A stretch of 64,000 nucleotides of DNA from Streptococcus porci DSM 23759 (GTDB lineage: Bacteria; Bacillota; Bacilli; Lactobacillales; Streptococcaceae): assembly GCF_000423765.1 (NCBI RefSeq), contig NZ_AUIP01000010.1, positions 1 to 64,000 on the forward strand, written 5' to 3'. Both the position numbers and the translations under genes were made by a program. Within the stretch, counting starts at the first letter, position 1; each line of letters begins with the position of its first letter. The notes beneath the pieces are model-generated. The model did not search any database, was not told where the DNA came from, and saw only the letters and a program-made list of their open reading frames with translations. Positions 19,384 through 30,261 of the stretch are shown here, one piece after another.

Positions 19384-20277
19384 TTACTCAATAATAATAT
19401 CAAAATATTTTGTATCAACCTCTTTTGGAGCAACATAGCTAATACTTCGTTTGGCATTGAAAATATCAGATTCTTCCAGTGATGTAGAGAGTCCGCTCCA
19501 TGGTTCTAATGCGATAAAGGGACTCTGATTTGTAGTTGACCAAATCACTAAATATGGAAAATCATCAAATGCAATCGAAAGTTTCTTCTGATGATTTTTT
19601 GATTTCAAGGTTACCTTTCGTGATGCTAACTGATCCAATGTTATGGCATCATGCTCAAACAGTTGATAGGACAAGTCCAAGGTCTTTTGATTTTCCAAGA
19701 ATGGCCGGCGATCTCGCAGATCAAGTAAGCCAGTTTCTGGAAAACTTCTAGGTACTGTACAAGATTCTACTTTTTCAAATTCTAAATAATAGTCTTCATA
19801 ACTCTCACCATCCAACAAGGGACAATTAAAACCTGGGTGACCCCCAATAAAGTAAGGTAGCTTTCTATGTCCCTCAAGGTTTTTCACCCGATATTCAGTT
19901 CGAATTGTATTGCCAAGTAGTGAGTAGTTAATGGAAAGTTCAAATTCAAAAGGGTAATTTTTTACGGTTTCTTCGTTTGATGAAATAGAAAATTCTAAAG
20001 AGTTTTCAGTACTATTTACATTTTTGAACATCATTTTTCGCACAAGTCCATGCCTCGGAATTGTGCCTGTAAATGTCGGTCTTTCTGCAGGTTCATAGAT
20101 AGCCCAATCATTTCGTAAACTTCCACAAATCGGAAATAGAACTGGTGCTTGACCGCTCCAATAGGTCGGATCTCCTTGCCAAAGATACTCGATACCATCC
20201 TTGTCTTTAATAGAAATAATTTGCCCACCTAATTCAGAAAATTGTACTGTTAAGTTCTCATTTTTTAATTCGAACAT
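19384..20277 (-). CDS. lacX: Aldose 1-epimerase family protein LacX
   Basis: A 297-residue galactose mutarotase-like protein of the LacX subgroup (YLWQGDPTYWSGQAPVLFPICG near the N-terminus, GGHPGFNCPL in the middle, LEPWSG near the C-terminus). Its position after lacG in a tagatose-6-phosphate lac operon matches lactococcal and streptococcal lac clusters. A terminator-like hairpin separates it from lacG, so it may be expressed at a lower level by read-through. Confidence 0.88.
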   Translation of the reverse strand: MFELKNENLTVQFSELGGQIISIKDKDGIEYLWQGDPTYWSGQAPVLFPICGSLRNDWAIYEPAERPTFTGTIPRHGLVRKMMFKNVNSTENSLEFSISSNEETVKNYPFEFELSINYSLLGNTIRTEYRVKNLEGHRKLPYFIGGHPGFNCPLLDGESYEDYYLEFEKVESCTVPRSFPETGLLDLRDRRPFLENQKTLDLSYQLFEHDAITLDQLASRKVTLKSKNHQKKLSIAFDDFPYLVIWSTTNQSPFIALEPWSGLSTSLEESDIFNAKRSISYVAPKEVDTKYFDIIIE

Positions 20278-20301
20278 AAAAACTACCTCCCTTATATGAA
20301 A

Positions 20302-20334
20302 ACAAGGATGCTAACTTGAGCTAGGCATCCTTGT
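20302..20334 (-). terminator. Hairpin between lacG and lacX
   Basis: ACAAGGATGC/GCATCCTTGT inverted repeat directly after the lacG stop codon, followed on the minus strand by TTTTCAT. It probably reduces lacX transcription. Confidence 0.65.
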
Positions 20335-20341
20335 ATTAGTT

Positions 20342-21982
<1,641 letters not shown>

Positions 21983-21984
<2 letters not shown>

Positions 21985-23662
21985 AAAACTGTTGTTTGAC
22001 AAAGTCAAGAGCACCTTGACCATCACGTGTGAGTTTAATGTATTGAGCCCCTTCAGTTTTGGCAAGTTTAATACCCAATGCATCGGTTTCTTGTTTAATG
22101 TCATCGTAGTTTGATGCCACTTGAGGTGCAAGGATGACTAATTGATACTCTGGCAAAATCTCACGGTGCGCCCCATAGCTTCCTGCTGTAGCTGTAACTG
22201 GAACACCATATTCTTTTGCAGCTTTAGTTAGAGCATTGGCAAGCAATCCGCTTGTACCACCCCCTGCACAAAGTACCAGAACGTTGGTTTGTTCAGAAAT
22301 TTCGGTATCGATCGCAGCCTTTTCAAGAATAGCATCCGCTTTGGCAGTATTGAAGTTAGCCGCCACTTTCTCTTTCAAGCTATTTTCAACTTTCCCTGAT
22401 TGTTCTTCAGCGAGAATCTGCTCATCGTAAACTTTCAAGAATGGATAATAGATAAGTACATCGACAAATACCAACAAGATAGCTAGAGCAAAGGCAAGTG
22501 GAGCAAAGTTTGTTCCCATTACAATCCCCAATGGTCCTGGAGTTGTCCATGGCAAGTTAACGCTGAAACTGTTCATTTTTAGCGTATCAACAAAGAATTT
22601 GAAAATCCATACGTTAGCAATTGGAGCTAAAATGAATGGAACAAAGAATACTGGGTTGAGTACAAGTGGTGCACCGAACAAGATTGGTTCGTTTACACCA
22701 AAGAAAGTTGGAACAACTGAAGCACGTCCAATTGCTTTATTTCGTTTAGACTTAGTCAACCACATAAACATGAATGGCACAACCAAGGTAGCACCTGTAC
22801 CACCCATTGTCACGATAAACATTTGAGTACCTGAAGTCAGGATTTTATCCGCATGTTGACCTGCCTGTAGAAGCTGGAAGTTGGTTTCAATGTTGGCATA
22901 AGTAATGGCTGCAATTGCTGGTTCAACAATAGATGGACCATGAATCCCTACAAACCAGAACAAAGCATAGGCACCAAAGATAATTGTAATACCAACATAA
23001 CCATCTGCGGCTGTAAACAGAGGCTCAAATAATTTCAGAATCGCCTCAGCAACGTTTGTTCCAAGGAATTGACGTGTCACAAGATCAATTCCATACAAGA
23101 CAAAGATAGACAATGCATATGGAATCACATCTTTAAATGCCTGGGATACGTTCGGTGGAACTTCGTCTGGCATACGAATGGTGACATTGTTTTTCACACA
23201 GACCTTATAGATATTAACCGTAATGAAGGCTGCCAGAAAGGCTGTCAAAAGTCCCTTAGTTCCCATATAACCATTTGCAAACCCACCTTCAATACCATCA
23301 GAGGCTAGTAATAAGAAACCTGAAATTGAGGCAATCATGGTTGAAATGAAATTAATCTGATTGGTTTTTGGCAATTGACGGTTAAACGCATCCGTCAAAG
23401 ATTTTGCGGTCGTTCCTGCAACTAAGACAGCTACAATACCCATTGTATAACCGTAAGGTTTCATGATAGCCGCAACTGCTTCATCAGACCAAATAAATCC
23501 AAAGATATTAGGCACGAAAGCCACCAATAGGAAGATACTTGAGAACAAGATAACCGGCATGGCAGCGATAAAACCATCACGGATAGCCCTTAAATAAGGG
23601 TTTCTCGAAATCTTTTCAAAGAAAGGCTTCCCTTTCTCAATGAATTCAATCAATTTATTCAT
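21983..23662 (-). CDS. lacE: Lactose-specific PTS EIICB
   Basis: A 559-residue lactose permease. The N-terminal IIC membrane domain (1-430, [14 protein letters not shown] and [13 protein letters not shown] motifs) precedes a C-terminal IIB domain whose phosphorylated cysteine lies in [15 protein letters not shown]. It imports and phosphorylates lactose with LacF. It begins immediately after lacF (1-bp overlap). The stop codon lies inside the terminal repeat of a MITE-like insertion, so the last residues could have been altered. Confidence 0.95.
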
Positions 23663-23979
23663 TACTTATCACCTCGTTTGTACAGTTCAATCATATGACT
23701 CATCATATCTTTCAATAATAATGTCGTCATGAGATGGTCTTGACCATGCATGAGCGTCACACTAAAGGCTAAATCCTCACCAGCCGCTTCTTTCTGCAAC
23801 AAACTTGTCTGAGCATGGTGGGCTTCAACAATACAAGCATTGGCAGCTTCAACTAATTCTTCTGCTTTTGCATAATCACCTTTTTGAGCAGCAGCCAGTG
23901 CCTCCATCAAACGAGAACGAGCATCACCAGCGAACGCAACAATCTCAAAACCTAATAAAGTAATTTCTTCTCTGTTCAT
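23662..23979 (-). CDS. lacF: Lactose-specific PTS EIIA
   Basis: A 105-residue IIA(Lac) protein. His78 in LMHGQDHLM is the phosphorylation site of the family, and Asp81 is in the metal-binding motif. It transfers phosphate from HPr to the LacE IIB domain. AGGAGG precedes the ATG. Confidence 0.95.
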   Translation of the reverse strand: MNREEITLLGFEIVAFAGDARSRLMEALAAAQKGDYAKAEELVEAANACIVEAHHAQTSLLQKEAAGEDLAFSVTLMHGQDHLMTTLLLKDMMSHMIELYKRGDK

Positions 23980-24003
23980 AATATGAACCTCCTATTTTTT
24001 ATG

Positions 24004-24105
24004 TACTCAATGGAAATACCATTCAGACTAGGCGACGAAAACGTAGATAGAACTAAAGTTCATCAAGTTGAGGCAACAACGTCTGAATTGGATTTACGAA
24101 GAGTA
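24004..24105. repeat. RUP-like 102-bp repeat between lacT and lacF
   Basis: The element begins TACTCAATGGAAAT and ends TTTACGAAGAGTA, so its ends are TACTC...GAGTA. It resembles the abundant short streptococcal insertions with TACTC/GAGTA ends. It has no ORF and fills the whole lacT-lacF gap. Assignment to RUP proper is by resemblance only. Confidence 0.55.
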
Positions 24106-24109
24106 TGAT

Positions 24110-24943
24110 TTACAATAATCGTTGAATATGTAGTACAATATAGAACCTTTCACTATCATTTACTGGCTCATCAACCAATGATGTAATCATCTCAAAAATC
24201 TGACTCCCAACCTGATGGGCTCTTGGATTCTGGAGCTTGATGTACTGTTCCAAACTAGCAATCGATTCATTTGACTGATGGGATCTATCTAAGTAATTCA
24301 GAAAATAGGACAAATGAATCATAAAGCGATCATAAAAATTGCTATTTTCTTTTGAGCGTCTAATCCCATTATCTATCAAAATTTGTTCAACCTCAGCAAT
24401 AATTTTCTTACTGATGTCATGTTCTTCACTTGTGGGATGAATTGTTTCACCTTTTGCATTGATTAAGTGAAGTGCAATCCTACCAATCTCATCATTTGGA
24501 AAATCATTTAGCAACTTTTCACGAAACATTGCTAAGGCTTCACGCGCCATTTTATATTCCAATGGATATTCGGCTGAAATATTGGGTAGCCTACTTTCTT
24601 GATAACTATTCTTTAAAACCGCCTGATATGCACAATAGATATGATCTGTCAGTGTCACATATAGATATTCTTGTACAGGGTAATGATAAATTTCTACCAG
24701 ATGATTGATAACCGTGTAGGTTGCCGAAATAAAATCTAGTGGAATATCTTTTAATAAGGTTAGAAAATTTTCTTTGGCTTCATCATTTTTTAGCGAAAAG
24801 ATATTTTCTATCTTGTCCTTAACAATCAAATCTCCCTTTTTCTTTTGAAAGGTTATACCTAATCCCATCACGACTGCCTGTTCCCCATGTTCATTTTTCA
24901 CCAGGGCAGCGTTATTATTTAGTGACTGTATAATCCTAAACAT
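24110..24943 (-). CDS. lacT: Transcriptional antiterminator LacT (BglG family)
   Basis: A 277-residue BglG/LicT-type antiterminator: an N-terminal RNA-binding CAT domain (1-60, IIQSLNNNAALVKNEHGEQAVVMG) and two PRD domains with phosphorylatable histidines (for example YHYP in PRD1; LHIQRL at the end of PRD2). It binds the RAT immediately upstream of its own gene and prevents termination when lactose is present. AGGAGG precedes the ATG. Confidence 0.93.
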   Translation of the reverse strand: MFRIIQSLNNNAALVKNEHGEQAVVMGLGITFQKKKGDLIVKDKIENIFSLKNDEAKENFLTLLKDIPLDFISATYTVINHLVEIYHYPVQEYLYVTLTDHIYCAYQAVLKNSYQESRLPNISAEYPLEYKMAREALAMFREKLLNDFPNDEIGRIALHLINAKGETIHPTSEEHDISKKIIAEVEQILIDNGIRRSKENSNFYDRFMIHLSYFLNYLDRSHQSNESIASLEQYIKLQNPRAHQVGSQIFEMITSLVDEPVNDSERFYIVLHIQRLL

Positions 24944-24965
24944 GTATCCCTCCTATATTTTTAAG

Positions 24966-25047
24966 CAAAAAAAGACTACAAACAAACCGAGAATATCCTA
25001 CTCTCAAATCCATTTGTAGTCTTGCCTAATCGAATTAGTTACAATCC
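24966..25047 (-). promoter_or_regulatory. RAT antiterminator site and overlapping terminator for LacT
   Basis: On the minus strand, GGATTGTAACTAATTCGATT (25047-25028) followed by AGGCAAGAC matches the ribonucleic antiterminator consensus of the BglG/LicT family. It overlaps the 5' side of a terminator, GACTACAAA...TTTGTAGTC followed by TTTTTTT (25022-24966). Confidence 0.88.
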
Positions 25048-25070
25048 ACTCTATTCTTGCTGATGAGATT

Positions 25071-25098
25071 ATTATAGCATATTCTCAGAAAATGTAAA
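25071..25098 (-). promoter_or_regulatory. Internal promoter before lacT
   Basis: TTTACA (25098-25093) and TATAAT (25076-25071) on the minus strand, 16 bases apart with an extended TGC before the -10. Near-cre sequence TGTAAACCCTTTCT overlaps the -35. This lets lacTFEG be transcribed separately from lacABCD. Confidence 0.75.
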
Positions 25099-25130
25099 CC
25101 CTTTCTTTTAAGAAAATGGTTATTTTTCAA

Positions 25131-26108
25131 TTATTTTTCTAGCCAAGAAGTTGCTGTTTGAGACAAGACTGCATCAAGTCCCTCAATATTTTCACGACCA
25201 ACAGTACGTAACCATTCACGCGCAGCTTCTTCACCCTGTTCAATATAGACTGGCACAACACCCGCCCACGTCGCACGACCACAGAGAACACCGTTAAATT
25301 TAGCACCTGCTTCATGTGCAAACACTAGTGTATCTTGGAATAGCTTAGCAGAAACACCTGCACTTAGATAAATGTAGGGTAAGTTAGTTGATGCTTCTTG
25401 TTGACGGAAATATTCAGCTGCTTCTTCTTTTGTATAGACGACTTCCCCTGTTCCAAAGCCTTCTACAAAATTCATGTTCACAGGTACTTCTACCTTGAGA
25501 ACATCTACTCCAAAACGTTCATCCGAAAAGACTTTCATGGCTTCATTTACTTTTCGAGGTTTGACTTTTGCAAATTCCACACTGGCATTGTCTTCAATCG
25601 TTTCATCATAGCTCAAAATTTCCAAGAAGAATGGTAAACCTTCAGCCTGACATTCTGAACCCAATCGTTCAATATAGGCATGTTTTTGAAGGTTGACATA
25701 TTGGTCTCCATCAACATCATAATAGAGTAAGAACTTGATAGCATCTGCCCCTTCTTCTTTTAGTCGTTTTACAGACCACTCTACTAGGCAATCTGGTAAG
25801 CGACTAGTAGAGCTGGTATCATAGCCAGTTTTTTCATAAGCTAAAAGTAGACCACATTGTTCATCACGGGCGCGTGATGCTGGCAAACCAAATTCAGGAT
25901 CTAACAGAATTGAGGAAGAAAACTGTGTTAATTCTTCTGAAACTAGTTTCTTTAGTTCTTCCATCTGCTCCACAGTAGGTTCTTCTACCTGATGTTTTGC
26001 CATCATTTTTTTCAGGGCTCCACGTTGGTCGAAAGCTAAAGCTGAAATAATACCTGCTTCATTGCTTACTTTTTCCATGTATTTTCTTTTGTCTGCTGTT
26101 ACTACCAT
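25131..26108 (-). CDS. lacD: Tagatose 1,6-diphosphate aldolase
   Basis: LacD cleaves tagatose 1,6-bisphosphate to dihydroxyacetone phosphate and glyceraldehyde 3-phosphate. The 325-residue protein is the class I type ([43 protein letters not shown] with the Schiff-base lysine region). The start at 26108 follows AGAGG and lies directly after the lacC stop codon. In some streptococci LacD paralogues also have regulatory roles; nothing here decides that. Confidence 0.95.
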   Translation of the reverse strand: MVVTADKRKYMEKVSNEAGIISALAFDQRGALKKMMAKHQVEEPTVEQMEELKKLVSEELTQFSSSILLDPEFGLPASRARDEQCGLLLAYEKTGYDTSSTSRLPDCLVEWSVKRLKEEGADAIKFLLYYDVDGDQYVNLQKHAYIERLGSECQAEGLPFFLEILSYDETIEDNASVEFAKVKPRKVNEAMKVFSDERFGVDVLKVEVPVNMNFVEGFGTGEVVYTKEEAAEYFRQQEASTNLPYIYLSAGVSAKLFQDTLVFAHEAGAKFNGVLCGRATWAGVVPVYIEQGEEAAREWLRTVGRENIEGLDAVLSQTATSWLEK

Positions 26109-26109
26109 A

Positions 26110-27042
26110 TTATACCTCTTCGACTTCGATTTGAGAATACAACGATTCTGCATTTTCTAAATTGACGTAACCCGTCTGTTCTTCCTGGGCATTTAACATG
26201 CCTAAAACATTAGCATTTTTTAATAATTCTGCATCAGGTAAGGCATGTACCAAACCTGCTGCAATACCTGCAACAGTTGAATCTCCTGATCCTACTGGAT
26301 TGACGACTTTGATTTTTGGAATTCTGACACGATAGAACTTGTCATTGTGCTTGGCAAAAGCCCCCTGCGCCCCTAATGAGACGACTATCCAATCAATTCC
26401 TTGGAAAAGTTGACCAGACAAAACTGATTTCAACTCTTGAATATCATCAGTAACTTCTTTACCAATCAGTTGTGATAACTCTTCTGTATTCGGTTTAATC
26501 ACAGTCGGTTTCTGCTGACTTTCTAAAACGTTTTTCAGCGCCTCACCAGAACAATCCAAAACAACAGCTACACCGAATTTTTTACAAAGTTCTACAATTT
26601 CAACATAATAATTGCTAGCAAGTCCCTTAGGCAAACTTCCTGAAATGACAACTACATCTACATTGTTCAGAATAATTTCAAGATGTTCAATAAAATTCAA
26701 GGCTTCATGTTCTTGAATAGTTGGTCCTTGTTCTAAAATCTCCGTCTGTTTGCCATCATGAAGAACTGCAATACAGTTACGTGTTTCGCTCCCAATTTCC
26801 ACAAAGGAATTTTTAATATCATTTCGAGTGAGTTGTTTCTTTACATAACTTCCAATCTCACCGCCAATAAAGCCTGTTGCTACAACATCTTCACCAATTT
26901 GTTTCAAAACTCGTGTGACATTGAGCCCCTTACCGCCAGCTGTTTTTTGAACTTTTTCTACTCGATTGACCGTATCCAAATGAAAGGTATCCAATTGATA
27001 GGCAATATCAACCGACGGATTTAAAGTGATTGTCAAAATCAT
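26110..27042 (-). CDS. lacC: Tagatose-6-phosphate kinase
   Basis: A 310-residue PfkB-family kinase ([15 protein letters not shown] at the N-terminus, [12 protein letters not shown], and the catalytic [12 protein letters not shown] near 253). It phosphorylates tagatose 6-phosphate to the 1,6-bisphosphate. It lies between lacB and lacD with minimal gaps. Confidence 0.95.
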   Translation of the reverse strand: MILTITLNPSVDIAYQLDTFHLDTVNRVEKVQKTAGGKGLNVTRVLKQIGEDVVATGFIGGEIGSYVKKQLTRNDIKNSFVEIGSETRNCIAVLHDGKQTEILEQGPTIQEHEALNFIEHLEIILNNVDVVVISGSLPKGLASNYYVEIVELCKKFGVAVVLDCSGEALKNVLESQQKPTVIKPNTEELSQLIGKEVTDDIQELKSVLSGQLFQGIDWIVVSLGAQGAFAKHNDKFYRVRIPKIKVVNPVGSGDSTVAGIAAGLVHALPDAELLKNANVLGMLNAQEEQTGYVNLENAESLYSQIEVEEV

Positions 27043-27051
27043 GTGAGCCTC

Positions 27052-27570
<519 letters not shown>

Positions 27571-27593
27571 TTATTCTCCTTTGTTTACAACAA

Positions 27594-28016
27594 TTAGCAC
27601 ATTTTATTTAGCATATCGACACGAATTTGGTGACGGCCGCCATCATACTCACCTTCAACAAATCCTTTAACGATATTTTTAGCAATTCCTTCTCCTACAA
27701 TCTCACTACCGATTGTAATAATACGCGAATTGTTATGTCCTCTTGTCATATAGGCAGAACGTTCGTCTGAAACTTCTGCAGCGATCATGCCTTTGACTTT
27801 AGTTGCGGTCATAAATGGACCAACACCATAAGCATCAATCACAATGCCAAGATTTCCTTCCTCTTGATTAACTTCTGCAACTACTGCCAAAGTTGTATCA
27901 ACAAAATCACTTCCATCACTGACATCTTTAAAGTCATATGATTTTTCTAGCAAATAATCTTTAATAACGTCTTTTAGTTTTGAGCCTGCTGGATCAGCAC
28001 CGATAATGATTGTCAT
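27594..28016 (-). CDS. lacA: Galactose-6-phosphate isomerase subunit LacA
   Basis: A 140-residue LacA/RpiB-family subunit ([40 protein letters not shown]). It is the first gene of the lac operon; AGGAG lies seven bases before the ATG. It forms the isomerase with LacB. Confidence 0.95.
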   Translation of the reverse strand: MTIIIGADPAGSKLKDVIKDYLLEKSYDFKDVSDGSDFVDTTLAVVAEVNQEEGNLGIVIDAYGVGPFMTATKVKGMIAAEVSDERSAYMTRGHNNSRIITIGSEIVGEGIAKNIVKGFVEGEYDGGRHQIRVDMLNKMC

Positions 28017-28087
28017 AACCTATCTCCTAACAAAAATAGAAAGTTGTAGCCATATTTGGCAGAAAATCCTTGTTTTGCAAAACTTAG

Positions 28088-28144
28088 AAAAAGCGTTTTC
28101 GCTTTTTATGTTTAAATTATACAACCAAACAAACACAAAGTCAA
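28088..28144 (-). promoter_or_regulatory. lac operon promoter with cre-like palindrome
   Basis: TTGACT (28144-28139) and TATAAT (28121-28116) on the minus strand are 17 bases apart. Just downstream, AAAAAGCG/CGCTTTTT with a TTTT centre (28088-28107) matches the CcpA cre consensus at about 11 of 14 positions, which suggests catabolite repression. T-rich TTTGTTT repeats around the promoter (28122-28185) may be LacR sites. Confidence 0.75.
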
Positions 28145-28191
28145 CATATTTTGTTTTATTTTTGTTTATTTTTTCCGTATACAAACAAAAA

Positions 28192-28211
28192 GCCAACATT
28201 TCACTGTTGGT
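28192..28211 (-). terminator. lacR terminator
   Basis: Minus-strand hairpin ACCAACAG/TGTTGGC with a short loop followed by TTTTTG, right after the lacR stop codon. Confidence 0.75.
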
Positions 28212-28221
28212 TGTGATAACT

Positions 28222-28989
28222 TTATGATTTTGTAGAAATAATTTCGATGTGCTTACTTAATAATTGGTAATTTTCATCCTTTTCATTCATATCTGTCACT
28301 AGAGCAGTTACATCATTCAAATCACAAAAGGAAGTAAAATCATCTTTTCCAATTTTCGAGGCATCTAGCAGTAGATATTTTTCTAAAGAATGTTTAATGG
28401 CAATATTTTGCGTATAGGCTTCCGCTAGGGTGGAGGTCATGACATCAGTTCCCTTAAGTCCGTTACCTGAAAAGAAAATTTTGCTGAATCGCATTTTTTC
28501 TAAACTTGTATTGGTAATTTCTCCTACAAAAGATTCTGTCACTTGGCGATATTCTCCCCCCAGAAGAAAGACTTGAAACTCCTCGGTCTTCTTTTGAGAT
28601 AGGATGGTAAAAACAGGCATACAGTTTGTGATGACTGTTAGGCGAGGATTTTTAATGGCCTCAGCCAGAAAGGCCACTGTTGTTCCTGGGCCTAAGAACA
28701 CCGTGTCTCCATCTTCTATCAGTTGTGCAGCCCTTTCCGCTATCTCTTGCTTGGCTTCCTTGTTCTGAATGTGTTTCTCAGAATGGGAATATTCCCGATA
28801 TTGGAAAGCCTTATTACTTCTAGCACCGCCGTGAATTTTTGTTAAGACACCTTGCTCTTCCAATTCTATGAAATCACGTCGAACAGTCATATCAGTAACA
28901 TTTAGCAATTCAACAATCTCAGAAATTCGAATTGTGCCTTTTTTGTTTACCAATCGTGTAATTTCTTCTAGTCGTTCTCGTTTATTCAT
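28222..28989 (-). CDS. lacR: Lactose phosphotransferase system repressor (DeoR family)
   Basis: A 255-residue DeoR-family repressor with an N-terminal helix-turn-helix ([36 protein letters not shown], two blocks within 4-40) and a C-terminal sugar-phosphate sensor domain ([31 protein letters not shown]). It represses lacABCD; tagatose 6-phosphate is the inducer in the family. It lies upstream in the same direction but has its own terminator. Confidence 0.92.
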   Translation of the reverse strand: MNKRERLEEITRLVNKKGTIRISEIVELLNVTDMTVRRDFIELEEQGVLTKIHGGARSNKAFQYREYSHSEKHIQNKEAKQEIAERAAQLIEDGDTVFLGPGTTVAFLAEAIKNPRLTVITNCMPVFTILSQKKTEEFQVFLLGGEYRQVTESFVGEITNTSLEKMRFSKIFFSGNGLKGTDVMTSTLAEAYTQNIAIKHSLEKYLLLDASKIGKDDFTSFCDLNDVTALVTDMNEKDENYQLLSKHIEIISTKS

Positions 28990-29176
28990 GTTTAATCCTT
29001 TGTTGTTTTTTTACATTATATCAAAAATAAACAAGAATATGTTGGATTTTTGAACATTTGTTCGAAATTGATTGGAGGTTATTTTCTAGCATCGTTTGTT
29101 TAGAAGATATCACATTAGTGAAAAAAGGGAAGAAAAAGAGTCTTATTCTTCATTAATAATCGCTATCTATCAACTG

Positions 29177-29503
29177 CTAACCTTCATCATCCAATAATAA
29201 GATATTTTTTATATTTTTTAGTCCTACATTTGAAATTTCAGAATCTGAAAATAGTTCAAATTTATATTTAATAAACATAGCACTACCATCATTATGTGTG
29301 GACATAATAATTTGATAGTCTGATAATGAATGTCTTATTAAATCAATTAAAGCATATACATTCATAGAATCCATATCTTGAATCGGATCATCAATTGATA
29401 AAAATTTGAACTCTTTTGAAATCTTAAATGTTGTATTTAGTGCCAAAGTGAAAGCAAACGAAATAACAGCTATTTGTCCAGAACTCAATTGATACATCAC
29501 AAG
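29177..29503 (-). pseudogene. C-terminal fragment of an ABC-type (SMC/Rad50-like) ATPase
   Basis: Roughly 108 codons remain, with a signature motif YQLSSGQIAV, Walker B plus D-loop FLSIDDPIQDMDSMN and an H-loop IMSTHNDG. These are the C-terminal landmarks of SMC/Rad50-like ATPases, several of which belong to phage-defence systems. The N-terminal half is missing: at about 29500 the frame runs into an unrelated coiled-coil gene fragment on the other strand. The parent system cannot be named. Confidence 0.65.
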
Positions 29504-29818
29504 TATTCCCTGAAAGCTATTCATGAGACGGTGGAAGCTAACCAGGTTGAGGCTGACAGGGTTGCACGTGAACAACGTGAGCAGGAAGAACAGGCTGAAC
29601 GGTTGAGGGTTGCCCAGGAGGCTCTCAGAGCCTCTCAGACGGTGTTAGACGTTGAGGAGGAGCAAAAGCCTGTGGAAAGTACCTGAACCCCCTAAAACGC
29701 CTCAGAAGCCCTCTCCGAGCGTTTCAGACGATGACCTGCTTTCAAGGTTTAGGAACTGGCAGATAGAGCATGGAGGAAGTGGGGGGCATGACCACGGCCG
29801 TGATTTTGGTTTATAGTC
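29494..29818 (+). pseudogene. Frameshifted C-terminal fragment of a coiled-coil protein
   Basis: A highly charged coiled-coil segment (HETVEANQVEADRVAREQRE...) runs to a TGA at 29684-29686. In another frame it continues through VPEPPKTPQKPSPSVSDDDL to GGHDHGRDFGL-stop at 29818, so one frameshift separates the parts. There is no start codon at a proper site, and the 5' end abuts the truncated ATPase. It resembles tails of plasmid mobilisation or replication proteins but is not identified. Base composition is GC-richer than the neighbours. Confidence 0.5.
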
Positions 29819-29823
29819 TTCTG

Positions 29824-29882
29824 CTCCTGCACGAGCTTGCCCAAGAGCAACCTTGTTGCGAAGTGGGTCGAAGTGGCAGGAG
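29824..29882. other. Nested inverted repeats, possible structured RNA or nick site
   Basis: An outer stem CTCCTGC (29824-29830)/GCAGGAG (29876-29882) encloses CCCA/TGGG and an inner perfect stem GCAAC-CTT-GTTGC. It lies between a plasmid-like gene remnant and a terminator. It could be a small RNA, an origin fragment or the remnant of a transfer origin. Confidence 0.4.
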
Positions 29883-29902
29883 TTGAAGCTAGTAAAAAAA
29901 GA

Positions 29903-29929
29903 GGGTAGCCGTTAGGCTACCCCTTTTTT
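29903..29929 (+). terminator. Terminator
   Basis: GGGTAGCC-gtta-GGCTACCC hairpin followed by TTTTTTA, downstream of the coiled-coil fragment. Confidence 0.85.
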
Positions 29930-29984
29930 ATGCAGGCTGTGGATCAAGCCGTCTGCTTATGAAGCGTTACTTTTGTTTGTAGGT

Positions 29985-30161
29985 TCATTTTTGATTTTTT
30001 ATTAACTTTAGGTTGGTTATGATTATATTCAATAATGACAGAAGGAAGAATATCACTACTATTCCTTTATTTTGGGGGATTGTATTTTTATATATAAAAA
30101 TATAAATCATGATTTGAAAAGCAAGTGTAAAAATAAGTGATTCTATTAGTTTTTTTCTCAT
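29985..30161 (-). CDS. Small two-helix membrane protein, candidate immunity protein
   Basis: A 58-residue ORF whose ATG at 30161 follows a strong GGAGG at seven bases. It begins MRKKLIESLIFTLAFQIMIY and has two hydrophobic segments (about 7-24 and 33-50) separated by YKNTIPQNKG, with a basic C-terminus. It is divergent from the bacteriocin-like gene starting 100 bp away. The size, topology and position are those of bacteriocin immunity proteins. That function is inferred; no homologue is recognised. Confidence 0.6.
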   Translation of the reverse strand: MRKKLIESLIFTLAFQIMIYIFIYKNTIPQNKGIVVIFFLLSLLNIIITNLKLIKNQK

Positions 30162-30194
30162 TTTCGCTCCTCCTTATTTTTTGAGTATAAATAT

Positions 30195-30223
30195 TTGTGT
30201 AACGCTTACATAAATGGTATAAT
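30195..30223 (+). promoter_or_regulatory. Promoter of the bacteriocin-like gene with a central dyad
   Basis: TTGTGT (30195-30200) and TATAAT (30218-30223) are 17 bases apart. The perfect dyad TGTAA-CGC-TTACA (30198-30210) occupies the spacer, a good place for a repressor or activator. Confidence 0.6.
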
Positions 30224-30261
30224 TTTCTTGTAAAAAAATCAAATCTTAGGAGGAACGCTTT

